A stretch of 64,000 nt of DNA from Brevibacillus brevis (GCF_900637055.1 NZ_LR134338.1:1620001-1684000), one strand, 5' to 3'. Counted from the first letter of the stretch, positions 51,010 through 60,671 are shown. Notes: a model not told the origin generated them from the sequence alone. A program made the numbers and translations.

Positions 51010-54000
51010 ATGAAGAAAAAGAGTCGCACGGTACACACAGGCCGCATGGTGGCTGGTGTCCTTCTCTCGACATCATTTCTATTGGGGACGGTTGGAAGTC
51101 CTGTCCAAGCCTTGGCAGTCAAGGATTACTCGAGTGCGATCGGTAGGGATGGGGGTAAAAACGTTCCGCCTTCCGGAAAAAATGTGGGGAGAACGCTGGA
51201 CCCGGTCACCTCGTTTCAGCATCAATCCAGTGACAAAGCAGGAGAGTATCCGCATCCAGTGGAGCCGACCTGGAGTGTAGAGGAGCAAGAGTCTTCTAGC
51301 GAACAGCAGCGGAGCATGAAGGCAAATGCCGAAAAGTACGCGATGTCCGATTTGAACAAGCTCAGTTACGACGAATTGGTCAATGTACTGGTGACGATTA
51401 ATTGGGAGCAGATTCCTGAATTGTTTGATTTTACTCCCGATTCGTATGCCTTTTACAACGATCGGCAGCGCGTTCAGGCCATCATTGACGCATTGCAAGT
51501 CAGAGGCACACAATACTCCAGCAACGATTCCAAAGGAATTGACACCTTGGTTGAGGTGCTTCGCTCTGGATATTACCTCGGCTACTACCATAAGGAATTA
51601 TCCTATCTCAATCAGAGAAGCGAGCATCAAAAAGTGTTCCCTGCTCTGCATGCCATTGCAGACAATCCGAATTTCAAATTGGGAACAGATGCTCAAAATG
51701 AGGTAGTAGGTGCATTTGGTGGACTTATCGGAAACACTTTTGTAAGCGCTTCCCTTGTGGAGAAAGCTGCACCGATTATCCGTCAATACGAAGAGCAAAT
51801 GGATACCTTCATTACGCAGCGGAGTGCGGGTGATGCTGTATTCCGTATTATGGGCCAGGTTAGCTATATTTTGATGTGGAGAGTGGATGAACCAACCAAG
51901 CAACAGGAGTTTTACGGCAAAATCGATACGTATCTGAACGAGATGGGAAAACTCGCCTTGCATGGCGATACAGATGAAGCGAAAGAATGGGTCCTCGACA
52001 ATGGTTTTTATCACAGTGCTTATTTGGGAGAATACCATTCCAATCCGAATAAGGGGAATGAGGTGCTCACAGAAGCGTTGGAGCTTTATCCGTATGTAGG
52101 ACTTCAGTATATGCAAGCAGCAAATCTGATCCAGACGGTCTACGGCGGAAAAGACGCTCAAGGAAGGGACATCCAGTTCAACAAGATTCGTGAGGATGCC
52201 ATGGAAAAGTATCTGCCCAACGAATATACGTTTGATGACGGAAGCATCGTCATGAAAACAGGCGGAGATGTCACAGAAGAAAAAGTCAAACGGTTATATT
52301 GGGCGGCAAAAGAGGTAAAAGCTCAGTTTCATCGGATGGCAGGACGAGATGAACCGATGGAAGAAGGGAACCCCGACGATATTTTGACCATTGTCCTCTA
52401 CAATAGTCCCTCAGAGTACAAGATGAACAACCCCTTGTATGGCTATGAGACGGACAACGGGGGCATGTATATCGAGGGAAAAGGAACTTTCTTCACATAC
52501 GAACGAACACCGCAGCAGAGTACGTACACACTGGAAGAGCTGTTCCGCCATGAATTCACGCACTATTTGCAAGGGCGCTACACTATACCTGGCTTGTGGA
52601 ATGAAGGCCCGATTTACAGAGACGAGAGACTATCGTGGTTTGAAGAAGGGGGAGCAGAACTTTTTGCAGGCTCCACGCGAACATCAGGTGTTCTGCCGCG
52701 AAAATCCATGGTCGGCAATCTCATTCGTTTTGGACAGGACAATTGGTATACGGCGTCTCAAACTTTGCATGCACGCTACGGCACATGGGACTTTTATACG
52801 TATTCATACGCCTTGCAGTATCACATGATGAAAGAGGATTGGAACAAGCTGGATGATATCATGGATTACATAGAGGCCAATAACGTGGATGGCTATGACC
52901 AGTTAATCCGTACGTTAAGTGACGATTCAGAGCTAAATCGGGATTACCACCGTACTATGGAATCGTTGGTAGACAGCTATCCCGATCTGACGGTGCCGCT
53001 GGTGTCGGATGATTATCTGGTAACACCGGACCCCAAAGCAAGTGCAGCAATCTTCCAAGAAATTGAAGATGTCACCGGATTGCAAAATGTGTCTACAAAC
53101 AGGCACGAATCAGAGTTCTTCCAAACCTTCACGTTAACAGGGACGTACACGGGTACGCAGGCACAGGGGGAGAAGGAGGACTGGGAAACGATGAGTCGGA
53201 TAACAGACGAGTTTCTAACCAGACTTACTTCCCATCCATGGAACGGCTACAAAACCGTAACCGCCTACTTTACCAACTACAGAGTAAATGCGTCCAATCA
53301 GTTTGAATATGATGTCACGTTCCACGGGGTACTTCCAGAACAAGGAGATGGAGAAAACCAGCTGCCTGTTATTGTCATGAACGGACCGTCAAAAGCAGCC
53401 GTAAACGAGGAAGTGACGTTTAGCAGTAACGGAAGCTCCGATCCGGATGGCAGTATCGTATCTTATCTGTGGGAATTTGGAGATGGCACAAGCAGCAGTG
53501 ATGCCAATCCTACGCATGTCTACGAAAATCAGGGAGAATATACCGTGAAGCTGCGAGTAACGGATAACAAAGGAGCGGTTACTGCGAAATCGATTACGAT
53601 CACGATCGAGGAGCAGGGGGGAGAAATCGGGGAAAAGGAACAAGAGCCAAACAACAGTTTTTCAGAAGCAAATCCGTTGAAAAGCAATGTGGAGTTGAGT
53701 GGTCAAACAAGCAAACAAGACGACAAGGACATTTTTGCCTTGAAGGTATTGGGCAACGGAACGGTGAAAATCAACGTAACGAGTGAGCATGATACTGGTT
53801 TGAACTGGGTCGTTCACCACGAGGATGATCTGGATGAATATATCGCTTACCCCAAAACCTCAGGAAAAACGCTCTCCGGTGAGTTTGAAGCAACTCCGGG
53901 TACCTATTATTTGTCCGTGTACAACTTTAACGGTGAAACGATTCCATACAAAGTAACCGCGGAATTGCCAGAAGAAGAATCAGAACCAACCGAAACGGAG

Positions 54001-54327
54001 CCGAACAATTCATTCGATGAGGCGAATGCGCTACAGTTGGGCGAAGAGATAAGTGGTCAAACCGATCGTACAGATGACAAGGACACGTACATCATTCAGG
54101 TTGAAGAAGAAGGGATCGTTCAAGTGACGGTAAGCAGCGAGATGGACGAAGGCTTAAACTGGGTGGTGTTCCATGAAGATGATCTCGAAACGTATTTCGG
54201 CTACCCCGAAAACGCAGGTAAGAAACTGACGGGAGAATTTGAGGCAAAACCAGGGAAATATTACTTGTTAGTCTACAACACGAACAACACGACGATTCCG
54301 TACAACGTGATCGTGAACGCAGAGTAA
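51010..54327 (+). CDS. colA: Secreted M9-family collagenase
   Basis: 1105 residues. Signal peptide (about 1-35, ending GSPVQALA), activator domain of M9 collagenases (about 85-390), peptidase M9 catalytic domain with zinc site HEFTH (His514, His518) and Glu545/546 in WFEEGGAE about 30 residues later. A PKD domain (about 785-870; SSDPDGSIVSYLWEFGDGTS) and two tandem PPC collagen-binding-type domains (about 880-990 and 995-1105) follow, each starting EPNNSF. It should be exported to degrade collagen. The ATG at 51010 follows AAAGGAGG. No protease inhibitor or regulator gene adjoins. Confidence 0.93.
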   Translation: MKKKSRTVHTGRMVAGVLLSTSFLLGTVGSPVQALAVKDYSSAIGRDGGKNVPPSGKNVGRTLDPVTSFQHQSSDKAGEYPHPVEPTWSVEEQESSSEQQRSMKANAEKYAMSDLNKLSYDELVNVLVTINWEQIPELFDFTPDSYAFYNDRQRVQAIIDALQVRGTQYSSNDSKGIDTLVEVLRSGYYLGYYHKELSYLNQRSEHQKVFPALHAIADNPNFKLGTDAQNEVVGAFGGLIGNTFVSASLVEKAAPIIRQYEEQMDTFITQRSAGDAVFRIMGQVSYILMWRVDEPTKQQEFYGKIDTYLNEMGKLALHGDTDEAKEWVLDNGFYHSAYLGEYHSNPNKGNEVLTEALELYPYVGLQYMQAANLIQTVYGGKDAQGRDIQFNKIREDAMEKYLPNEYTFDDGSIVMKTGGDVTEEKVKRLYWAAKEVKAQFHRMAGRDEPMEEGNPDDILTIVLYNSPSEYKMNNPLYGYETDNGGMYIEGKGTFFTYERTPQQSTYTLEELFRHEFTHYLQGRYTIPGLWNEGPIYRDERLSWFEEGGAELFAGSTRTSGVLPRKSMVGNLIRFGQDNWYTASQTLHARYGTWDFYTYSYALQYHMMKEDWNKLDDIMDYIEANNVDGYDQLIRTLSDDSELNRDYHRTMESLVDSYPDLTVPLVSDDYLVTPDPKASAAIFQEIEDVTGLQNVSTNRHESEFFQTFTLTGTYTGTQAQGEKEDWETMSRITDEFLTRLTSHPWNGYKTVTAYFTNYRVNASNQFEYDVTFHGVLPEQGDGENQLPVIVMNGPSKAAVNEEVTFSSNGSSDPDGSIVSYLWEFGDGTSSSDANPTHVYENQGEYTVKLRVTDNKGAVTAKSITITIEEQGGEIGEKEQEPNNSFSEANPLKSNVELSGQTSKQDDKDIFALKVLGNGTVKINVTSEHDTGLNWVVHHEDDLDEYIAYPKTSGKTLSGEFEATPGTYYLSVYNFNGETIPYKVTAELPEEESEPTETEPNNSFDEANALQLGEEISGQTDRTDDKDTYIIQVEEEGIVQVTVSSEMDEGLNWVVFHEDDLETYFGYPENAGKKLTGEFEAKPGKYYLLVYNTNNTTIPYNVIVNAE

Positions 54328-54345
54328 TCTCCCCATTTATAGAAA

Positions 54346-54395
54346 GAAAAGCCCTTCTTACACCTTTTTTAAAAAGGGATAGAAGGGCTTTTTTC
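54346..54395 (+). terminator. Terminator after colA
   Basis: AAAAGCCCTTCT (54347-54358) pairs with AGAAGGGCTTTT (54381-54392), then T. Confidence 0.93.
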
Positions 54396-54472
54396 GTTGG
54401 ATAAGCGTCTGGTAAAAATCAGAGCGTAACGGTATGGCGTTCCGCACGTCTTTTCTTTACGTAGCCAAAGAA

Positions 54473-55894
54473 TCAATGGAGCCAATTGTAAATGACTTGT
54501 GGCGTCTCTTCCTCAGGACCAGCAGGGAGAACGAATGGAACAGGGTTGCTCCAAGGCTGGGCAGAAGAGGGGGCATTGGAGATGATGAATTCTGTCCCCA
54601 ATGAAACAAAGGTGTACAGCTCCTCAACAGCGGCATTGTACAAGCGAACACATCCGAGCGAAACAGATGAGCCGATGCTCTCGGGATGGTTTGTCCCGTG
54701 GATGGCATACCCGTTCTCCTGAAAGACCATGCCTCTCGTTCCATAAATATTGTCATGTCCGCGGGGCTGATTGATTTTTTGTTGAATGGTATAGTAGCCT
54801 TCGGGTGTAGAACCGTTTTTGCCTATGGCGACGGGATAGCTGCGTACCAGATGGGAACCGCTGATGAGCTTCATCGTATGTGTCGAGGTAGACAAGTGAA
54901 GCTGTAACGGTTCGAAAGGCACCACTGGCTCCGGATAACCGGGAAGCGGCAGCACATTGCGCAAGCTGTCCCATGCGGACTCTGGCAAGAAGGCTTTGGG
55001 ATGATACGGATAGCTTTTTAACAAAAGTCTCTTTGGCGGTACGGGAATTTGCGGCAAATAATTGCCTGGATAAGCGCCAGCCAGATCAGACAGCTGGGCA
55101 GGCAGCGTACCCGTTTGCTGATAATAGCGGTACAAGGCGTTTCGCAAGATCAGTACATGCTGGAGGGTTAGCTGCTCATCCGTGAGTTCTGCCTTACCTA
55201 TGGCAAGTGTCGGTTCTCGTTCCAACTGCACCGGTTTATCCCACCATTTTTCGCTGAGAACAGTCCGACTCGCCGGATTGTAACGCAAGATGCCTCGGAC
55301 TTCACGCGGCTGATAAAACAGCAAGGGACGGAACAACGGCGAACCAGGTACTTCTGGGACAACCATCACGGTAAAAGGCTGCGTAAGGGCAGGACGCCGG
55401 GACTCTACATAGCGCCGGACCTGTTCAGATAGCTCACGGGCACTGAGTGTAGGAGGGACTGCAATGACCTCGACATGTGGCTGGGTTTGAGCAGGTGTCG
55501 GTACGGGCTGTTTGGCAGTCTGCGGTGTCTTGGAGGACGCATCTCTCAACGGTCCGGGCGAAAAAGCGAATTGAAAATAGAGAAACAAGAGCGAAGCCAA
55601 GAGTAAACGCGTTCGATTGCCCAAGGAATTGCGTTGTCGCTCCCGCAGCAGTCGTTGATAAGCGTCACGGGTCTCGTTGTAGTACGAGCCTTGCTTGGAT
55701 ACGAGACCACGCCTGTACGCTTCGAGAGCCTGTTCCGAGTTTCCTTGTGCTTCTCGTTCTTGGCCAAGGTGAAACCAGCCGATGGCCTCGTTTGGATATT
55801 GAGTCGTATACCACCGGTAAAAGGCGAGGTCGCTCTGATCCGGATATTTCATATGAAATGTACTTTTTTCCTGAAGAAAGGAAACCTTGTCCAC
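54473..55894 (-). CDS. L,D-transpeptidase (YkuD) with N-terminal TPR-like domain
   Basis: 473 residues. N-terminal cytoplasmic helical repeats resembling TPR (about 15-85; AIGWFHLGQEREAQGNSEQA), a transmembrane helix (about 95-115), a Pro/Gln-rich stretch, then an extracytoplasmic region and a C-terminal YkuD domain (about 340-455). The catalytic motif HGT...SLGCVRLYN holds His and Cys. It cross-links or processes cell-wall peptides independently of PBPs. GTG at 55894 has GGAGGAGAA six bases upstream. Convergent with colA. Confidence 0.88.
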   Translation of the reverse strand: MDKVSFLQEKSTFHMKYPDQSDLAFYRWYTTQYPNEAIGWFHLGQEREAQGNSEQALEAYRRGLVSKQGSYYNETRDAYQRLLRERQRNSLGNRTRLLLASLLFLYFQFAFSPGPLRDASSKTPQTAKQPVPTPAQTQPHVEVIAVPPTLSARELSEQVRRYVESRRPALTQPFTVMVVPEVPGSPLFRPLLFYQPREVRGILRYNPASRTVLSEKWWDKPVQLEREPTLAIGKAELTDEQLTLQHVLILRNALYRYYQQTGTLPAQLSDLAGAYPGNYLPQIPVPPKRLLLKSYPYHPKAFLPESAWDSLRNVLPLPGYPEPVVPFEPLQLHLSTSTHTMKLISGSHLVRSYPVAIGKNGSTPEGYYTIQQKINQPRGHDNIYGTRGMVFQENGYAIHGTNHPESIGSSVSLGCVRLYNAAVEELYTFVSLGTEFIISNAPSSAQPWSNPVPFVLPAGPEEETPQVIYNWLH

Positions 55895-55990
55895 GGATAC
55901 TTCTCCTCCAAATAAATGAGCGTTCAAAAAGGCGCCCTTATAAGGATGTATCGGCGTGAGCCGGGAAAATAATGAGAGTGGAGGTCAAAA

Positions 55991-56701
55991 ATGGTTTACT
56001 TACGAACGATCAAGCTGCTGCGAGAAAACTTTCCTAATACGAAAGAATATCCGTTTCACTTGCCCTCCTTGCGCAAGTTGGAAGCGATCGAGCTTGAGAG
56101 CAGTGTCACTTTTTTTGTAGGAGAGAATGGATCAGGTAAATCGACATTATTGGAGTCCATTGCCTATCAATGTGGTTTTCACACGGCTGGAGGATCGCGG
56201 AATAATTTTTATGAGGTGCATCGCTCGGAGGCGAGCTTGGGTGACTACATACGTCTTTCCTGGCTGCCCAAAATAACGAATGGCTTTTTCTTGCGGGCTG
56301 AGAGCTTTTATCAGTTTGCCAGCCATATTGATCAGATGGGCTCTGAAAGCTATAAAAACTACGGCGGTCGCTCACTGCATGAGCAGTCGCACGGAGAATC
56401 TTTTTTCGCGCTGTTTGCCAATCGCTTCAACGGCAGGGGAATCTACCTGCTGGATGAGCCAGAGGCTGCTCTTTCACCGAAGCGTCAGATCGCTTTTTTG
56501 TACGTGATGCGCGATTTGGTGGAAGAAGGAGCACAATTTATCATTGCGACGCACTCGCCGATTCTATTGGGCTATCCCGGTGCGACCATTCTCAATTTTG
56601 ACGAATCGCCTGTACAAGAGGTGAATTATCGCGATACAGAGCATTATCAATTGACGCGCAGGTTCCTCGAGAAACCTGAAACTTTTCTAAACGAAAAATA
56701 A
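55991..56701 (+). CDS. Compact AAA ATPase (ABC/SMC-like)
   Basis: 236 residues with an ABC-type ATPase core: Walker A VGENGSGKSTLLE, signature-like SHGESFFALF, Walker B IYLLDEPEAALSP and the switch His in IATHSPILLGYP. There is no membrane segment or partner gene. Proteins of this class resemble RecF/OLD-like or ABC ATPases of unknown role. Ribosome-binding site GTGGAGGT. It lies directly before the ECF operon. Confidence 0.83.
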   Translation: MVYLRTIKLLRENFPNTKEYPFHLPSLRKLEAIELESSVTFFVGENGSGKSTLLESIAYQCGFHTAGGSRNNFYEVHRSEASLGDYIRLSWLPKITNGFFLRAESFYQFASHIDQMGSESYKNYGGRSLHEQSHGESFFALFANRFNGRGIYLLDEPEAALSPKRQIAFLYVMRDLVEEGAQFIIATHSPILLGYPGATILNFDESPVQEVNYRDTEHYQLTRRFLEKPETFLNEK

Positions 56702-56800
56702 TTTGATTCTTCCTGTCACAAAAATCGCCTGGGCGGTTTCTATTAGATGAACGAAGCAGTAGAGGCATTCGTCAATGGCACGCAGGAAGGAGGAATTCCA

Positions 56801-57349
56801 GTGGAGGTGCAAGCAAACCTGGTGATGAACCATGCTCGAGTAGAGGATCATGCAGATTCCTTTCAAGAATTGTTTACGACCTATTATCCGTTTGTGGTCC
56901 GACAGATCATGCGAATTGTGAAAGATCAACAAACGGCAGAAGATATTGCACAGGATGTATTTCTCTCCTTTTACCATACGGATCGCTCGGAGATTGAACA
57001 TATCCCGGCATGGCTGTCCAAGTCCGCGCTCTACGCAGCGTACAATTATCTTCGTTCAGAAAAACGCAGGTATGCAAGACAAGAGCGAAGTGCGTCCGAG
57101 CAAGAGCACGTCAGTCCTTCTACAGAAGAGATGTGGCTTGCAAAAGAGTCCCAGAGTATCGTCCGCGATGTGCTAGAGGAGCTAGACGAGCGGGAACGAA
57201 CCTTGCTGGTCATGAAATATTCCGGATTTCCATATGCGGAGTTGGCGAAAGCGACTGGCACGCAGATCAGCTCGGTGGGAACACTCCTCGCGAGAGCGAA
57301 AAGTAAATTTCGTACCATCTATGGCCGGATAAGGGGGGAAGAGGAATGA
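56801..57349 (+). CDS. ECF-type sigma factor
   Basis: 182 residues: region 2 (about 20-85; DQQTAEDIAQDVFLSFYHTD) and region 4 (about 125-180; LAKATGTQISSVGTLLARAKSKF). GTG at 56801 is chosen because AAGGAGG ends seven bases upstream; an earlier ATG at 56747 lacks one. The anti-sigma gene starts inside its stop (ATGA). First gene of a sigma/anti-sigma/ABC-exporter operon reminiscent of B. subtilis sigY-yxlCDEFG. Confidence 0.9.
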   Translation: MEVQANLVMNHARVEDHADSFQELFTTYYPFVVRQIMRIVKDQQTAEDIAQDVFLSFYHTDRSEIEHIPAWLSKSALYAAYNYLRSEKRRYARQERSASEQEHVSPSTEEMWLAKESQSIVRDVLEELDERERTLLVMKYSGFPYAELAKATGTQISSVGTLLARAKSKFRTIYGRIRGEEE

Positions 57350-58521
57350 AATGTGCCGATACAGGCTTTGTCCAGGCGTTCTTGGACGGTGAGTGCAGTT
57401 CAAAAGAAAGTGAGCAATTCCTGCTTCATCTGGAGTACTGTGGAACCTGTCGTACACAGCTGGATGAACTATCCGCGTTGGATAGCTGGACGCGTGAGAA
57501 GATGGAGCATGCTTTTTCCGAGACAAACGATGTGAATGTCAATACGGAAGTAGCGTGGCAGCGTTTTTCGCAAACAATCGAGAAACCGACGAACGCATAT
57601 GCACAAGATCGACAAGCGATAACCAATCGAGCAACAATCAGAAGGAGCTGGAGTCAGATGAACAAGCAAACAAAAAGATGGGTGACAGGTGCTTCGGCAG
57701 CAGCAGTATTGGCTGTGTCCCTGTCTTTCCCCCAAGTACAAGCAGCAGCGAACGATTTTCTGTCCATTTTCCGCATGGATAAAGTTGAATTCGTCAAAGT
57801 GACGCAAGAAGATATGCAAGAGCTGGAACAATGGATCGCAAACGGCAATTGGGGCGAGACGGAACTGCCTGGGATCGGAAAAATCTGGATGGATAAAAAC
57901 GATCAAGAGAAACTTGAGGAAAGAAGCTATTATTACAACAACAAGGAATCCGCTGAAAAGGCTGGCGTGAAGCTGCCACAGCTGCCGAAGGACGCCACGG
58001 TGGATAGTGTAAACATCCAATCTCCTTTTACCATGCACATGGAGATCGATGCCGATCGTGCAAACAAGCTACTGGCACAATTGCAGGTAGAGGCGCGCTT
58101 TGATGAAAAGCTGAGTGGCAAACGCTTCTCCTTGAAGATTCCACAGATGCAGCAGGTCTGGATGATTGTCGGAAAAGAAAATATTGGCTACTCTGTCATA
58201 GACGCTCCTGAGCTAAGCGCACCAGAGGGAGTCGATCTGGCACAGCTTCGCGAGACACTCTTGGCCCTGCCGTTCATTCCAGATCAAGTGAAAAAGCAGA
58301 TGATTAGCATCGAAGACTGGCAGCATACACTCCCTGTACCATACATGGCAGACGGCGAGAGCAAGATGAAGGAAGTAAAAGTGAATGGTCATAACGGAAT
58401 GCTGATCACAGGTAAATACAATTCGCATCTGATGTGGCAGCAGGATGGACAGATTCACATGCTGGAAGGCAGCGAAAAGAACGCTGACGGGCTGTTGGAT
58501 TTTGCAAATCAGCTGAAATAA
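57346..58521 (+). CDS. Anti-sigma factor with zinc-finger domain
   Basis: 391 residues. N-terminal zf-HC2-type anti-sigma domain (about 1-45; HLEYCGTCRTQL holds the H-x3-C-x2-C motif), a transmembrane helix (about 107-127; WVTGASAAAVLAVSLSFP), and an extracytoplasmic sensor region to the end. It should hold the sigma factor inactive at the membrane until its outer domain senses a signal. Overlaps the sigma gene by ATGA. The signal is unknown. Confidence 0.88.
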   Translation: MKCADTGFVQAFLDGECSSKESEQFLLHLEYCGTCRTQLDELSALDSWTREKMEHAFSETNDVNVNTEVAWQRFSQTIEKPTNAYAQDRQAITNRATIRRSWSQMNKQTKRWVTGASAAAVLAVSLSFPQVQAAANDFLSIFRMDKVEFVKVTQEDMQELEQWIANGNWGETELPGIGKIWMDKNDQEKLEERSYYYNNKESAEKAGVKLPQLPKDATVDSVNIQSPFTMHMEIDADRANKLLAQLQVEARFDEKLSGKRFSLKIPQMQQVWMIVGKENIGYSVIDAPELSAPEGVDLAQLRETLLALPFIPDQVKKQMISIEDWQHTLPVPYMADGESKMKEVKVNGHNGMLITGKYNSHLMWQQDGQIHMLEGSEKNADGLLDFANQLK

Positions 58522-58610
58522 GTAAACAAATAGTGGGGTGTTGGCAGAGTTTTCCTGAAGGAGGAGGGCTCTGCTTTGTCCCGTTTGCAATGGAGAAAGT
58601 GGGGTAAGCG

Positions 58611-59573
58611 ATGTCAGATTATGTGATAGAGACCTGGGAGTTGACCAAGCAATATAACGGGAAAGCCGGCTGCAAAAATATTACGCTACAAGTACCGCGC
58701 GGCTCCGTATTTGGTTTCCTCGGTCAAAATGGAGCGGGTAAAAGTACCTTTGTCAGGACGATGCTCGGGTTATTGCACCCAACGAATGGCAAAGCAGTCA
58801 TGCTTGGGCAGCCGATTGGCAGTGTAGAATCACGAAAAAAGGTAGGATACTTGCCAGAGCTGTTTCGCTATCCGGATTGGTTGACGGGCCAGCAGCTCTT
58901 GGAGCATCATGCCGAGTTGTGTGGATTAACACATCGAGAGAGCAAATCCGTGATAAAAAACGTCGTTGAGCTGGTCGGAATGGCTGGACGTGAGCGTGAA
59001 CGCATCCGGGGCTATTCCAAAGGCATGCAGCAGCGAATTGGGATTGCCTGCGCCCTCTTATCCGATCCAGAGCTGATCTTCCTCGATGAGCCGACCTCCG
59101 CACTGGACCCAATCGGGCGAAAGGAAGTACGTGAGCTGATCGCACGGCTGCGTGACCAAGGAAAGACGGTTTTTCTCAACAGTCATCTACTGAGTGAAAT
59201 GGAGAGTGTGTGCAACTACGTCGGGATCATTCACCGTAGTGAGCTGGTCGTACAAGGCGACTGGCGCAAGCTGAGCACCGTCCAACCACAAATTGAATTG
59301 ACAGTGGACAAGGATAGCGCAGGCTTTCATAACGAGCTTCCTTCCTTCGTCACAGAGAGTCGTCTCGTAAGACAAGAGGAAAACCGTGATACATGGTTAA
59401 TGACGCTGGATCAGGACAATCGGGTACCGGCTCTGTTGCAACAGTTGATTGCTTCAGGGGCTGGAGTACATGAAGTCGTGCGCAAGCAGCAATCACTGGA
59501 AGACGTATTTCTGTATTGGGTGAAGAGAAAGGAGGGGGAACGACATGTGGCCGATCATCAAAATCACGTATAG
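58611..59573 (+). CDS. ABC-2 type transporter ATP-binding protein
   Basis: 320 residues: Walker A GQNGAGKSTFVR, signature YSKGMQQRIGIACALL, Walker [14 protein letters not shown] and switch His NSHLLSEME, with a C-terminal regulatory tail as in YxlF-like and bacitracin-type exporters. It pairs with the next gene, which it overlaps by 29 bp. Same transcription unit as the sigma/anti-sigma genes by spacing, so probably part of an envelope-stress or antimicrobial-peptide response (inference). Confidence 0.92.
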   Translation: MSDYVIETWELTKQYNGKAGCKNITLQVPRGSVFGFLGQNGAGKSTFVRTMLGLLHPTNGKAVMLGQPIGSVESRKKVGYLPELFRYPDWLTGQQLLEHHAELCGLTHRESKSVIKNVVELVGMAGRERERIRGYSKGMQQRIGIACALLSDPELIFLDEPTSALDPIGRKEVRELIARLRDQGKTVFLNSHLLSEMESVCNYVGIIHRSELVVQGDWRKLSTVQPQIELTVDKDSAGFHNELPSFVTESRLVRQEENRDTWLMTLDQDNRVPALLQQLIASGAGVHEVVRKQQSLEDVFLYWVKRKEGERHVADHQNHV

Positions 59574-60411
59574 AGAAATGATCTCCAAGCGTATTTTCAC
59601 GATTACGCTGATCATGTCGCTGGCCTTCCTGCTGCTGTTTGGACTGGCAACCGGCTATGCGATTAAGGAAATGAAGGAATCGTTCGGAAACGCAGGTCCA
59701 GATGCAGTGCTACAAAAAAACTTCTTTTCCACGCAGCTCTTGGGGATGGGCTTGTACTTTGGCTCCGTCATTACGGCACTCTTGGCGATTTTGAGTAGTG
59801 TTGGGAGCATCGCATCTGAAATCGAGAGCCACCAAATCGACACGTGGCTGGCCCGCGCACTTCCTCGCTACAAATATGTATTGGGGAAATTTTTCGGGTT
59901 GGCAAGTATGTTGGGGCTGTACGGACTCCTGATGTTCTTCGGACTTTTGGCGATCAACCAATGGGTGGGCGGAGGTGCGGTGGCTGTTCAGGTAGGAGGA
60001 GACCAAATCCTGAAAGCAGCCGCTTTCTTCGTAGGTATGCCGATCATTCTTGTCTGTGTAGCCATGTTCTTGAGCAGTATGACTACAACAGTAACAGGCG
60101 GGATTATCCTGATCATTCTGTACGGAATCAGCTTCATTGGTGGCTTTATCGAGCAGCTTGGTGTTGCCTTTAGCAACAGTTCACTCACGAACATCGGGAT
60201 TATTTCCAGTCTGGTATTTCCAACCGATTCGCTATTTAGGCAAATGACGATCTCGCTATTTGATACAGCTGACGATCCGCTGTCCTTTGCTTCGCAAGGA
60301 ATTTTCGGTACGACTTCTCCTCCGAGTACTACCATGCTCATCTATACCATTTTCTATGGCATCGTGGCATTGGGGCTGTCCATTCGGGTGTTTCAAAAGA
60401 GAGATTTATAA
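59545..60411 (+). CDS. ABC-2 type transporter permease
   Basis: 288 residues with six hydrophobic segments, of the ABC-2 membrane family. Landmarks are IASEIESHQIDTWLARALPRYKYV, the conserved cytoplasmic coupling region, and VFQKRDL at the end. Overlaps the ATPase gene by 29 bp; last gene of the operon. Substrate unknown. Confidence 0.88.
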   Translation: MWPIIKITYREMISKRIFTITLIMSLAFLLLFGLATGYAIKEMKESFGNAGPDAVLQKNFFSTQLLGMGLYFGSVITALLAILSSVGSIASEIESHQIDTWLARALPRYKYVLGKFFGLASMLGLYGLLMFFGLLAINQWVGGGAVAVQVGGDQILKAAAFFVGMPIILVCVAMFLSSMTTTVTGGIILIILYGISFIGGFIEQLGVAFSNSSLTNIGIISSLVFPTDSLFRQMTISLFDTADDPLSFASQGIFGTTSPPSTTMLIYTIFYGIVALGLSIRVFQKRDL

Positions 60412-60419
60412 GAAAAAAA

Positions 60420-60488
60420 GAGAACGGCTGATTCGTGCCGTTCTTTTTCGTAATGGAAAGAGGCCCTTTTACGAAAGGCCTCTTTTTT
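60420..60488 (+). terminator. Two tandem terminators closing the ECF/ABC operon
   Basis: First AGAACGGC with GCCGTTCT (60421-60428 with 60437-60444) plus T. Second AAAGAGGCC with GGCCTCTTT (60457-60465 with 60477-60485) plus T. Confidence 0.92.
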
Positions 60489-60512
60489 ATGTACTTGCAT
60501 GGCGATCATCAT

Positions 60513-60576
60513 ATGCGCATTTCGTGATTTTTATGATGTTAATAGAGCAAATGCGGTTAAAACAGTTTATGCGCAT
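60513..60576. promoter_or_regulatory. Two ATGCGCAT palindromes upstream of the citrate transporter promoter
   Basis: ATGCGCAT at 60513-60520 and 60569-60576, 56 bp apart and both upstream of the -10 element. Their position suits an activator such as the CitT-type regulator encoded downstream. Binding is inference. Confidence 0.4.
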
Positions 60577-60601
60577 ATTCTATTCGGATTTTTACGAACA
60601 T

Positions 60602-60610
60602 TGCTATAAT
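60602..60610 (+). promoter_or_regulatory. Extended -10 promoter of the citrate transporter gene
   Basis: TGC-TATAAT about 80 bp before the start codon, with a poor -35 (TTCGGA at 16-bp spacing), as expected for an activated promoter. Confidence 0.62.
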
Positions 60611-60621
60611 GACAGCACAAT

Positions 60622-60636
60622 ATGAAAGCGCATTCG
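60622..60636 (+). promoter_or_regulatory. CcpA cre-like site 1
   Basis: ATGAAAGCGCATTCG matches the 15-base cre core WTGNAANCGNWNNCW at all defined positions but the last. It lies just downstream of the transcription start, where CcpA acts as a roadblock. Confidence 0.62.
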
Positions 60637-60656
60637 TCATGGTTGCTACAACATCA

Positions 60657-60671
60657 TTGTAAGCGCATTCT
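60657..60671 (+). promoter_or_regulatory. CcpA cre-like site 2
   Basis: TTGTAAGCGCATTCT matches WTGNAANCGNWNNCW at every defined position, 20 bp before the transporter start codon. Two closely spaced sites predict strong catabolite repression. Confidence 0.68.

Noticed and set aside
50778..51146. A 122-codon frame upstream of and overlapping colA, with a lipobox-like segment
   Set aside because: It overlaps the colA signal peptide in another frame, and colA has a far better ribosome-binding site.
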